DNA of 52,088 nucleotides from Bifidobacterium sp. Its GTDB lineage: Bacteria; Actinomycetota; Actinomycetes; Actinomycetales; Bifidobacteriaceae. Shown here piece by piece: positions 35,801 to 43,594 of this stretch. Numbering within the stretch: the first letter of the stretch is position 1; every line of letters begins with the position of its first letter. Both the position numbers and the translations under genes were made by a program. A model generated the notes under the pieces. The model was not told the origin of the DNA. It searched no databases and worked only from the letters and a program-made list of their open reading frames with translations. The DNA lies in contig NZ_JALCCV010000013.1 in assembly GCF_022640935.1 (NCBI RefSeq), positions 1 through 52,088 on the forward strand. The letters are read 5' to 3'.

Positions 35801-37841
35801 GGTGCAAGGCGATCAAGGCGATGGGAAGGCCATCATCATTCCGGACAGCGGCACCTACAAGGTGACGGTGACTGAGACTACGGCTCCTGAGGGTTACGCC
35901 AAGCTCGCGGACCCGGTCGAGTTCACGGTGACTTTGGGCGGGGACGGTTCCCAGTCGCCTTCCAAGCTGACAATGAGTGACGATCAGCTTTATGCCATCG
36001 GCGATTATGTGTGGATCGACACTGATCGCGATGGGCTCCAAGGCAAGGACGAGCAGCCGCTGGCCGGAGTGAAGGTCACGCTGACCGATGCCGATGGCAA
36101 ACCGGTCAAGGATGTGTTCGGCAATACCGTCGAACCAACCGAAACCAATGCCCAAGGCCTCTACAAGTTCGACAACCTGCCTGCAGGCGAGTACAAGGTC
36201 ACCTTCGAACTGACCGGCGACACGGCACGCGACTACAGGTTCACGACGAGCAGTCCGAGCACCGAATCCGATGAGACGGATTCCGATGCGCTGGCTGCCG
36301 ATGCGGAGGCTGCGACCGCGAGCACGGACGTGATCACCTTGGGCGACTCTTCGGTCACCAAAGATTATTCCGGCCAGGCATTCGATGCCACGCAGGGCAT
36401 CGACCCGACTTGGGATGCGGGCGTGGTGCTCAAGAAGGTTTCGGTTGGCGACCGCGTCTGGTGGGATGACAATGCCGACGGCATCCAGAACACGGACGAG
36501 AACGGCGACTACACGGAGCCGGGCATCGCCGGCGTGACGGTGATGCTGACTGGTCCTGATGGCAAGCCCGTCACGGATGTCTACGGCAATCCGGTCAAGC
36601 CGGTGAAAACCGACGAGAACGGCAAATATGAGTTCCCGGATCTGCCTGCGCTTCCCCGGGGCGAGCATTACACCGTGACCGTTGATGCCGATGCCGATGG
36701 CTCTCCGGTCAAGGATGTTCCCCCGACCAAGGAAGGCGGGAACAAGGGCGCTGGAGACAACGACTCCTCGACCGGTTCTGCCGAATCCGCCGATCTGACG
36801 AAGGATGGCGACAAGGATCTGACCCTTGACTTCGGCTTCGTGCCCTCGGTCTCCGTCGGCGACTACGTCTGGGTCGATTCGGACCGCGATGGCCGCCAGG
36901 ATGCGGGCGAGCCGGGTATTCCGGATGTCGTGCTGACGCTGGTTGGTCCTGACGGCACGCCGGTCACCGATATTCATGGCAATCCGGTCGGTCCGGTGAA
37001 GACGGATAAGGACGGCAAATATTCCTTCGATGATCTGCCGGTGCTCTCCGGCGACCAGACCTATACGGTCACGATCGACCAGAAGGCATCTGCTGATGCC
37101 CTCAAGCCTTATGTGCCGACACTCGCCGGCCAAGGTGACCGTGGGAGCGACTCCTCCACATGGGAAGTCTCGACTCGGCAGGGCGATTTGCGCGAGAACG
37201 GACAGCGCGATCCGACGCTTGACTTCGGCTTCGTGACGAAGACCTACGCCATCGGCGACATCGTCTGGATCGACGCGAACAAGAACGGCGTGCAGGACCC
37301 GAACGAGAAGCCGCTGGCCGGCATTACGGTCGAACTGGTGCAGGATGGCAAGGTCATCGCCACTGCCACCACCGACAAGGATGGACGCTACGTCTTCGAT
37401 GATCTGCCAGCCGGAAGCTATCAGGTCCACTTCGTGCTGAACGACGAGCAGAAGAAGATCTACGGATTCACCAAGCAGGATCAGGGAGATGACACTGCCG
37501 ATTCGGACGCCAACGTGAACGACGGGCTGACTGTTTCGATCACGCTCGACGATACGGACACGGCGTTGACCAGCGACTATGCGTACCGCGCTATCGGAGC
37601 CACCCAGGGCATCGACCCGACGTGGGATGCCGGTGTGGTACTGCTTCCAAAGGCCACGGCTCCGGTCGTTCCGCCTGTCGCTCCGGGCACTCCTGCCACT
37701 CCTGCCGAGTCTGCAAACGGCCTCTCAAAGACCGGCAGCGCGGTGCGGGATGTCGCAGTGGCCGCGCTGGTGCTGATGGTTTTGGGCAGTGCCGCTGGCG
37801 TCAGCGTGGTGCTGCGCAAGAAGCAGCGTCGCATCGACTGA
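32886..37841 (+). CDS. Large SdrD/Cna-B repeat adhesin with LSKTG anchor
   Basis: A 1651-residue surface protein. A signal peptide (ALVATVAMVLVGMLVRPGEALAAE, ~18-46) leads into several Ig-like adhesin domains (~47-925; for example LTITDTAPSGLQVDKGSF). A SpaA/Cna-B domain follows (~930-1030; TETTAPEGYAKL), then four SdrD B-type repeats beginning at ~1036 (GDYVWIDTDRDG), 1185 (GDRVWWDDNADG), 1322 (GDYVWVDSDRDG) and 1454 (GDIVWIDANKNG). The Asp-rich loops are typical of calcium-binding B repeats. A Pro/Ala stalk, the sorting signal LSKTG, a hydrophobic helix and KKQRR end it. DATQGIDPTWDAGVVL-type blocks recur after repeats 1 and 4. GAAGGA precedes ATG. Likely a wall-anchored adhesin, not a pilin, since no lysine pilin motif is evident. 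Confidence 0.85.
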   Translation: MRTRRFHTGKLVVSLRTIERATVALVATVAMVLVGMLVRPGEALAAEGGAAAEGTYSIVLLNSNGDPITAGDKLAQGSQVTFNLHYPGADGSTMADLAGKTVTLKVIDGVTVPNGNLDISGNAALASAVGDKDAGTVTFTFKSDMTGVDGGSYDLHAIVNNVDDTSYQDVTWSVNNGTPSTVNIIVENPSSPVNPVNDNTNKNLAGGNLSQYLDITRNANGDPTGIAFKEVNGKSITDETITYQLSVDSKNARNGLTITDTAPSGLQVDKGSFQPTLTLYDENGVTKGTEDFTTQPSFQGQDFTYDNVDLPANSRLRITYTEKLTSKGAQDLLDKLNADFDKLDLNNQGGILISEILTNNVVYASGGQSTNKKADIKAEIKVPGGFDGNGPDGGPLFSKESSLGGNSVKNQYGGGSYVVKYDENGKVIPQDVTYTLNADLSYFDGTSAYRTLAKDENGEVQNVIVQDALLPQNQSSGAAHWLTDDANFIAASNTKTNADVPLTKVNDNNTLQATPFSYYVSGLNVYVNLGTDPNPYKIELKAQITDPSKLLQQYNDSHTDRTVGQLNNDLYVLTHTEGNPNVNNTPSFHTWVVDHVFDPTAPGSDPVKDGKVFNKTADNASIHVEPGQSATVPFTFTLNADTTYDRIDVTKTTITDPLDPNIFDLSAKAVAALQNNLVITYGGTQQDSSAFKVNVDATGKLTLVASDQFKSEHEADSKQQLKITLPLELKPITGKQTLQITNTATADGADEAPSYTSSADAEATTFGNEYEVRKTVSYGNASDFSSTLRIDPNTLTEAAPNNFFYYKVEVIPHGGYNSWIVPLRDVLPAGLTFDGVQNANGGTGTADDPWLLDNNLEAVWDDSSNGIKLQSQNYNGSTGARISGPVSLIFRTKLTDWTADKPIINTIGSAGATVVPSEGYPILISKANTQNPLAAVAGGKFQVSAQKIDAETGDSVDDPISFTDATISNGVLVQGDQGDGKAIIIPDSGTYKVTVTETTAPEGYAKLADPVEFTVTLGGDGSQSPSKLTMSDDQLYAIGDYVWIDTDRDGLQGKDEQPLAGVKVTLTDADGKPVKDVFGNTVEPTETNAQGLYKFDNLPAGEYKVTFELTGDTARDYRFTTSSPSTESDETDSDALAADAEAATASTDVITLGDSSVTKDYSGQAFDATQGIDPTWDAGVVLKKVSVGDRVWWDDNADGIQNTDENGDYTEPGIAGVTVMLTGPDGKPVTDVYGNPVKPVKTDENGKYEFPDLPALPRGEHYTVTVDADADGSPVKDVPPTKEGGNKGAGDNDSSTGSAESADLTKDGDKDLTLDFGFVPSVSVGDYVWVDSDRDGRQDAGEPGIPDVVLTLVGPDGTPVTDIHGNPVGPVKTDKDGKYSFDDLPVLSGDQTYTVTIDQKASADALKPYVPTLAGQGDRGSDSSTWEVSTRQGDLRENGQRDPTLDFGFVTKTYAIGDIVWIDANKNGVQDPNEKPLAGITVELVQDGKVIATATTDKDGRYVFDDLPAGSYQVHFVLNDEQKKIYGFTKQDQGDDTADSDANVNDGLTVSITLDDTDTALTSDYAYRAIGATQGIDPTWDAGVVLLPKATAPVVPPVAPGTPATPAESANGLSKTGSAVRDVAVAALVLMVLGSAAGVSVVLRKKQRRID

Positions 37842-37867
37842 TAGCCGACAGATAACCGGTCGGACAC

Positions 37868-37904
37868 TAGTGCGATTGAGTGGCCTTTCCGCTCGATCGC
37901 ACTA
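37868..37904 (+). terminator. Hairpin terminator of the adhesin gene
   Basis: TAGTGCGATTGAG (37868-37880) pairs with CTCGATCGCACTA (37892-37904) with a single mismatch, loop 11 bases, 27 bp after the stop codon. No long U run follows. Confidence 0.6.
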
Positions 37905-38016
37905 ATGCTCCGTGGCCGCATGGTTTCGAGCGAGGGACACGTCCTGCCTCTCAGCGGTATTTCGCATGTCTCAGCGACTTCCATCGAATGTCGTTGAGGT
38001 TGTTCATTCGAGCCAG

Positions 38017-38093
38017 TATGCGCAAGTCGCCGGCTACGGATTTCAGTGGCGGAACATGGCCATTCGAAATCCGTAGCCGGCGACTTGCGCATA
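38017..38093. repeat. Perfect 28-bp inverted repeat in convergent gap
   Basis: The arms at 38017-38044 and 38066-38093 are identical in reverse complement over all 28 bases, around a 21-base loop that has its own TGGC/GCCA pairing. It lies in the 300-bp gap between the rightward adhesin gene and the leftward isomerase gene, where a bidirectional terminator would be expected. It lacks U runs on either side. Confidence 0.7.
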
Positions 38094-38141
38094 TCAAGTC
38101 CGGCGTGTGCGTTGGTGCCGGGCGTGGGGTCTTCTGTATAC

Positions 38142-38978
38142 TTATGCCGCTATCCCCGCTTCGCTCGCCGTGCGCCTGAGGAAGGCCACAGCGTCGCGGT
38201 ATTCTTCGATGGTATCGAGATGCTCGGTGTATAGGGTGGTGTCGCCGGGGAGTGCGGCGGCGAGACGCAGCACGAGGGCGAAGTCGACGCTTCCGGTGCC
38301 CGGCTGCGTCTCGCCGATAGTGACCGGCAGCGCGCCGTCCAGGCGGATATCTTTGGCGTGGACGCTCACGATGTGTGGCCCGAGCTGGGTGAAGCATTCC
38401 TGGATGAATTGGCGCAGATGCCGCCATCGCGGCACGCCATTGACCATATTCGTATAGTCAAGATGGACGCGCAGCTGCGGACGATTGATGTCGGCAAGCA
38501 GCCGCAGATAGCTTTCCGGCGAATCAGGAAGCATCCAAGGCATGCATTCGATGGCGTAATAGGTGCGTGTCGGGTGCACGGCATCGATGATCTCGCGCGT
38601 GGTGTCGACGAGACGCTCATAGCTTTCTTCGGAATAATTCTCCGGACTGTACTGGTCCCAGCCGCCCGGCCCGGCATTGCCGGAGATGTTGAGACAGCAG
38701 CCGGCTCCGATCGCTTCCGCCAATGCCAGCTGCGCCTCGGCGTATGAGATCGAAGCGTTGCGTTCCTGCGGCTCCGGCGACATGACATTGCGCCAGACGC
38801 CGACCTCTCCTATCGACAGTCCATAGCGCTGTGCTTCACGCAGATATTCGTCGCGCACGCCGCTCGATGCCGTGGCATCCACCGGGCACACCGCTGTAGT
38901 GCAGCCCCAGTCGTGCAGCAGTCTGGCCCACTCGTGGGGATTCTCGTGGGGGAGGGTCGTCCCAACTCCTATGCGCAT
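38142..38978 (-). CDS. Sugar phosphate isomerase/epimerase-like TIM-barrel protein
   Basis: A 278-residue protein of the xylose-isomerase-like TIM-barrel (AP-endonuclease 2) superfamily. The expected metal ligands line up: E144 (YAIECMPW), D174 (VHLDYTN), H207 (VSVHAKD) and E252 (YTEHLD). Members isomerise or epimerise sugars, often keto-sugars. AAAGGAGG precedes ATG, and the gene overlaps the end of the GH2 gene by 10 bp, so the two form an operon. It probably processes the monosaccharide freed by that GH2 enzyme. The specific reaction is unknown. Confidence 0.78.
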   Translation of the reverse strand: MRIGVGTTLPHENPHEWARLLHDWGCTTAVCPVDATASSGVRDEYLREAQRYGLSIGEVGVWRNVMSPEPQERNASISYAEAQLALAEAIGAGCCLNISGNAGPGGWDQYSPENYSEESYERLVDTTREIIDAVHPTRTYYAIECMPWMLPDSPESYLRLLADINRPQLRVHLDYTNMVNGVPRWRHLRQFIQECFTQLGPHIVSVHAKDIRLDGALPVTIGETQPGTGSVDFALVLRLAAALPGDTTLYTEHLDTIEEYRDAVAFLRRTASEAGIAA

Positions 38979-40801
38979 TGCCCAGCCTCCTTTGGTGCGG
39001 ACTGGCGAGCGGCAGCCTCGGGTGCGCGCTCGATAGCCGCCGGTTGAATGTTGATGTCACGCACGGCGGCGATATCAACCTTAGGATTGCGATGGTAATC
39101 GTAGACGCCGTTGTGTTCCTGCTCGACGTCGTAGAGCTGCGTGAAGCAGAAACCGAACATCTTCGGGTTGCGCAGCAGGACGTCGGTCAGCCCGCGATAT
39201 CGGTCCAGGAATTCCTGTTCGTTATTCGCCTGTTCGCCGTAGCCCCAGGCGCCCTCGTCGGTCTGATCTTGCGCAGGATCCCATTTGATGCCGCCGTATT
39301 CGCTGATGAAGAAAGGCATCACGCCATCGCAATGCTGACGGTCGGGGTAGAGCTCCGGAGTCTTGGCTTTGCCCCGACCCCAGTCGTCGTAGCGGGCGGC
39401 GAACTTATCGACGCTCTGCTCGTAGTCATGCAGATCGTAGATGTCGGTCTCCACGTGGTAATGCCCACTTGTGTCGATGCAGGGACGCTCGGGGTCGTAC
39501 GCCTTGGTGATGCGATAGGTCATGCGCAGTATTTCATCGATTTGCCTGCGTCCGCCAAAATCCCAGGTTTCATTGAAGGGGCACCAGCCGATGATCGCGG
39601 GGTGGTTCACGTCGCGCTGCATGACTTCCATCCATTCGGGGATGAAAATCTCGTAGCTGCTGAGCTGGCTGATGTCAAAGCCCCAGCTGGCCATTTCGCC
39701 CCATGCGAGGTAGCCGTGCAGATCGCAATAATACAGGAACAGCGGTTCGAAGGCCTTCTCGTGCAGCCGAGCGCCATTAAAACCAGCCGCCTGCGACAGC
39801 AGAATGTCGTTCTCGAGATCCTGCGCGGTGGGCGCAGTGTAGATGCCGTCGGGGTAGAAGCCTTGGTCGAGCACGAGACGCTGAAACACGGATGCGCCGT
39901 TGATGAGGAAGCGGTAGCCGTCGAGCCGGATTTCGCGCAGCCCGACGTAACTGCCCACGCAATCGTTTCCGTAGGTGAGCTTCAGATCATAGAGGTTGCC
40001 CTCGCCGGGCTGCCACAAGTGAGTCTCGGTCAACGGCAGCGTAAGCTGCGTCAGGCCCCCATTGGATTCCACCTGCGCTTCGCCGCATGGTGAACCGTCA
40101 AAGAACGCTTCGACGTGCAAGGTGCCGCTTCCGTGCAGATCGGCTTCGACGGCGACGGTCGCATTGTGGATGTTGGTGTGGTATCTGACCGATTCGATAT
40201 GGGTCTCGGGCACGAATTCGGCCCAGACCGTCTGCCAGATCCCGGTCGTGCGCGTGTAGAGGCACGAGTAGGACTCGGTGTGGTCGCACTGCTTGCCGGT
40301 GGGCTGGCGCAATCCTCGCGTGTCGTCGAGCGCGCACACCACGAGCTCGTTGCCGCCTTCATGTGCGAGCGCGGTGATGTCGACTGCGAAGGACGCGTAG
40401 CCGCCGCGATGGGAGCCCGCCTCGACGCCGTTGACATATACATGGGCCTCGTAATCGACCGCGCCGAAGTGAAGGACGACCTTGCCGTGCAGCTCTTCCG
40501 CATTGAGATCAAGAGTCTTCCTGTACCAGCAGCAGGGAATGAAATCGGTGAAGCCGATGCCGCTCAGCTCGCTTTCCGGGCAGAACGGCACGGTGATGGT
40601 CGTGCTGAACTTGTGGTTTTCAAACCATTTCCTGTCGATGCCGCTAGCGGAAAAGTCGAAGTCGAAGTCCCACGGGCCGTTGAGATTGCGCCACGTGGAA
40701 CGTTTGAATTGCGGGTCGGGATGCTCGGGACGAGGAATGGTGGCTTGGCCCGGGGCTTCGGACCGCGGTTCGGCGCTGGGTTCGGCTGTAATGCTGGTCA
40801 T
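38969..40801 (-). CDS. GH2 family beta-glycosidase (galactosidase/glucuronidase-like)
   Basis: A 610-residue cytosolic enzyme with no signal peptide. The GH2 order is clear: jelly-roll sugar-binding domain (WRNLNGPWDFDFDFS; RKTLDLNAEELHGKVVLHFGAVDYEAHVYVNG), Ig-like domain, and TIM barrel. The acid/base is the Glu of WCPFNETWDFGG and the nucleophile is the Glu of FFISEYGGIKW. It is shorter than LacZ, lacking its C-terminal domains. The start at 40801 has AGAGGAG ahead of it; the 82 upstream codons run across the intergenic region into the AraC gene and are non-coding. The substrate (beta-galactoside, beta-glucuronide or arabinopyranoside) cannot be decided. Confidence 0.85.
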   Translation of the reverse strand: MTSITAEPSAEPRSEAPGQATIPRPEHPDPQFKRSTWRNLNGPWDFDFDFSASGIDRKWFENHKFSTTITVPFCPESELSGIGFTDFIPCCWYRKTLDLNAEELHGKVVLHFGAVDYEAHVYVNGVEAGSHRGGYASFAVDITALAHEGGNELVVCALDDTRGLRQPTGKQCDHTESYSCLYTRTTGIWQTVWAEFVPETHIESVRYHTNIHNATVAVEADLHGSGTLHVEAFFDGSPCGEAQVESNGGLTQLTLPLTETHLWQPGEGNLYDLKLTYGNDCVGSYVGLREIRLDGYRFLINGASVFQRLVLDQGFYPDGIYTAPTAQDLENDILLSQAAGFNGARLHEKAFEPLFLYYCDLHGYLAWGEMASWGFDISQLSSYEIFIPEWMEVMQRDVNHPAIIGWCPFNETWDFGGRRQIDEILRMTYRITKAYDPERPCIDTSGHYHVETDIYDLHDYEQSVDKFAARYDDWGRGKAKTPELYPDRQHCDGVMPFFISEYGGIKWDPAQDQTDEGAWGYGEQANNEQEFLDRYRGLTDVLLRNPKMFGFCFTQLYDVEQEHNGVYDYHRNPKVDIAAVRDINIQPAAIERAPEAAARQSAPKEAGQCA

Positions 40802-40946
40802 ATGCGTGTCTCCTCTATCGTCGCTGATGCGAGTGCGCCCGCCGGATCGATCCGCCAAGGCTCTATTTCCTTTATACTTAAGGTATTGCAACACAACAAT
40901 AGAATAACTGGCTGAATGCAAGCATAAAAGTAAGGAATCGACGCAT

Positions 40947-41759
40947 ATGGAGCATATTGTCAGTTTCGTGCCGGGGCAGCTGCCGAACGAACGGCATCTG
41001 ACGATACACATGACCGGCATTACCTTCCCCGACCGCACATACCACATCGTCAGAGATCATGCTGACCTGTACTGCGTCGAATATGTGATCGCCGGCCGCG
41101 GCGAGGTTATGTGCGCCGGACAGCGCTTCAGCCCAGGCGCGGGCGACGTGTACCTGTTGCCGCCCGGGGTGCGTCACGAATATCGCGCGGTGGCTGCGGA
41201 TCCGTACAAGAAGATATGGATGAATGTCAGCGGAACGCTATGCGATGCCTTGTATCGCGAATACGGCCTCGAAGGGACGATGCTGTTTCACGGGGCGCCG
41301 GTCCATCCGCTGTTTCAGCGGTTTCTCGATGCGTGCGAAACCGGCAAGGACGATCCGGCCGGGCTGTCTGTGCGTGCCGCGCTGCTGATCCATGAGATCT
41401 TCGCCGGACTGTCAGCGCTCTGCACCATTCAGCCGCAGGCGTCCGACCCATATGCCGCGCGGATACGGGAATATCTGGACCGGCATGTCGAAGACAACAT
41501 CAGGCTCGGTCAGGCCGCTCGGGAATTGGGGCTGTCTGTCTCGCAGCTGACCAGATCCTTTGCCCGCGCGTACGCCATGCCGCCGTACCAGTACTATCTG
41601 GGCCAGCGCATCGAACTCGCGCAATCCTTGCTGCGCAACACCGGCATGCGAGTGCGCGACATCGCCGCCCGGCTCCACTGCTCCGACGAGCACTACTTCT
41701 CCGCTCAGTTCAAGCAGTACGCCGGCGTCTCCCCGCGCGCCTACCGCAACGGACGGTAA
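40947..41759 (+). CDS. AraC family transcriptional regulator
   Basis: A 270-residue activator-type regulator. Residues ~30-110 form a cupin sugar-sensing domain (YVIAGRGEVMCAGQRFSPGAGDVYLLPPGVRHEY), and ~165-268 the double helix-turn-helix (IRLGQAARELGLSVSQLTRSFARAYAMPPYQYYLGQRIELAQSLL; VRDIAARLHCSDEHYFSAQFKQYAGVSPRAYR). It is divergent from the GH2/isomerase pair across 145 bp and upstream of the GH51 gene, the standard arrangement for a local activator of both units. GTAAGGAA precedes the ATG. Confidence 0.92.
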   Translation: MEHIVSFVPGQLPNERHLTIHMTGITFPDRTYHIVRDHADLYCVEYVIAGRGEVMCAGQRFSPGAGDVYLLPPGVRHEYRAVAADPYKKIWMNVSGTLCDALYREYGLEGTMLFHGAPVHPLFQRFLDACETGKDDPAGLSVRAALLIHEIFAGLSALCTIQPQASDPYAARIREYLDRHVEDNIRLGQAARELGLSVSQLTRSFARAYAMPPYQYYLGQRIELAQSLLRNTGMRVRDIAARLHCSDEHYFSAQFKQYAGVSPRAYRNGR

Positions 41760-42009
41760 TGTGCCCGGCTCCCCATCGAGTCAACTTGGGCAACGTGCGG
41801 CGCGGGCTTCCGGGGGGCGAAGTCGTTCTTTCCGCCACAACGCCCCCGGTGCGGACCAATGTGTACGCAGTGGCTGAATCTTTTGGGGTATTGTCTTGCA
41901 TGGTTCGCGTCAGTTGTTCAAAGGCGACCGCTCGCCATACTATAAGCTCATCCGTTGAAGATGACGAAGACACACAGGGCGGCGTGATGAAGACGAACAA
42001 GGAATTGTC

Positions 42010-43533
42010 GTGGTAATACAGATTAATACAGAAGATATCATCGGCCGGATTCGGCCTGAGCTTCATGGGCAGTTCATCGAATTCCTCGGAAGCTGCATTG
42101 ACGGCGGCATATGGGTCGGCGAGGACTCCCCTATTCCAAACATGCGCGGCATCCGGCTTGATGTGCTCGACGCGTTGAAACGGCTTCAGCCACCATTGCT
42201 TCGATGGCCCGGAGGCTGCTATGCCGATAGGTATCATTGGAGGGATGGCATTGGCCCCAGGGATCAGCGCCCCATCACGTTCAATGAGAATTTCGGCACG
42301 TATGAGCTCGACCGGCATCAATTTGGGACCGATGAGTTTCTGAGTTTATGCGAGCAAGTAGGTGCACAGCCTTGGATCAGTGCCAATATGCTGACTGGGA
42401 CGCCGCGCGAGATGGCCGAATAGATGGAATACTGCAACAGACAAGAGCCGACGACGCTTGCGCAGGAACGGGCCAAGAACGGACACCCTGAACCGTATCG
42501 GGTCCGGTATTGGGGAGTCGGGAACGAAGTCTGGGGCGGCGGCGGCACTCTGACCCCGGAGGCGTATGCGGATAAATACCGAAGGTTTTCCTCAGCTATG
42601 CCTTCCTTCACCCATATGATAGGCGAACAGTCCGCCATGTACGCAATCGCGTCTGGCCCTGATGGCAACAAACCCATTGAGAGAGTCAACTGGACAAAAG
42701 ATCTGTTCAATGAACTGGCCCGCTACCGCCAGCCGAAGATCGACGGCTATGATGTTCACTTCTACAACTGGAACATCGCCCACGAAGACGACACTTCCAC
42801 CAGTTATCCGAAAGAAGGGTGGGACAGGCTCGTCAAGGGCTGCTTGGATTTGGAGGACGAAATTTTCAGGCAGGATCGGATGATCAGGAATGGATTGGCG
42901 GCGATGCCATTGCCCGAGCTCGCCACTGATCCGAGACTGCAGCATATTGACCTCATCGTGGGCGAATGGGGCAATTGGCACCGAGACGCGACCGTGGCCC
43001 GTCCGGCTCTGTATCAGCATGCGACAATCAGGGATGCGATCACTACCGCTCTGACTTTGGATGTGCTGCAACGCAATTGCGATACAGTGTCTATGGCATG
43101 CAATGCGCAGACGATCAACGTTTTGAATGCGCTTATTCTGACGGATGGCGAGAAGATGGCTCTCACGCCCAACTATTACGTATTCGAAATGTATAAGGCC
43201 CATCGCGGGGCGATGGCTATCCGACTTCCCAGACAGGATGAGGAATCCAAGGCGTACCAGTTCGCATCAATCAAGGGAAGTGAGATAACCGTGGACTTGA
43301 TTAATGCTCGCACGGATAAGGAGATCGACGTGGATCTCGCCTTCGACAGGCCTGTCGAGATGCAATCGATGATTTCGCTGGCGTCCGATGACTTGCACGC
43401 TTGCAACGTTCCGGGTGAGGAGCCTCGGCTAATACCCACCCATGAAGCGTTCGCCTCGGCCCGGGGAACGAAGCTGGCAGCTGTTTTGAAGCCCGCATCG
43501 GTGAATACCTTGCGGCTCAAAATCGCCGCGTAG
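42010..43533 (+). pseudogene. GH51 alpha-L-arabinofuranosidase interrupted by in-frame TAG
   Basis: The open frame of 507 codons has the normal length of a GH51 arabinofuranosidase and both catalytic residues: E173 (VGNEVWGGG) and E319 (LIVGEWGNWH). Codon 138 is TAG (42421-42423) within EMAE-stop-MEYCN. The family has Trp here (EW.EYCN), so a single TGG-to-TAG change explains it. The remaining frame is intact, suggesting a recent mutation or an error. ATG 42424 immediately follows the stop and could allow reinitiation, but such a product would lack the first barrel strands. The start is GTG 42010 with AAGGAA five bases before it. The intact enzyme would release terminal arabinofuranose from arabinan or arabinoxylan oligosaccharides. 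Confidence 0.85.
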
Positions 43534-43594
43534 AATCGGCCGGTCGTACTCACTTTTCGGGCAAACGCCAAGGGAATGAAGGAGCTGCGCACTG

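Noticed and set aside
41759..42016. 85-codon open frame between the AraC and GH51 genes
   Set aside because: It has no ribosome site or recognisable domain and runs into the GH51 start; the 250-bp gap is better read as a regulatory region.
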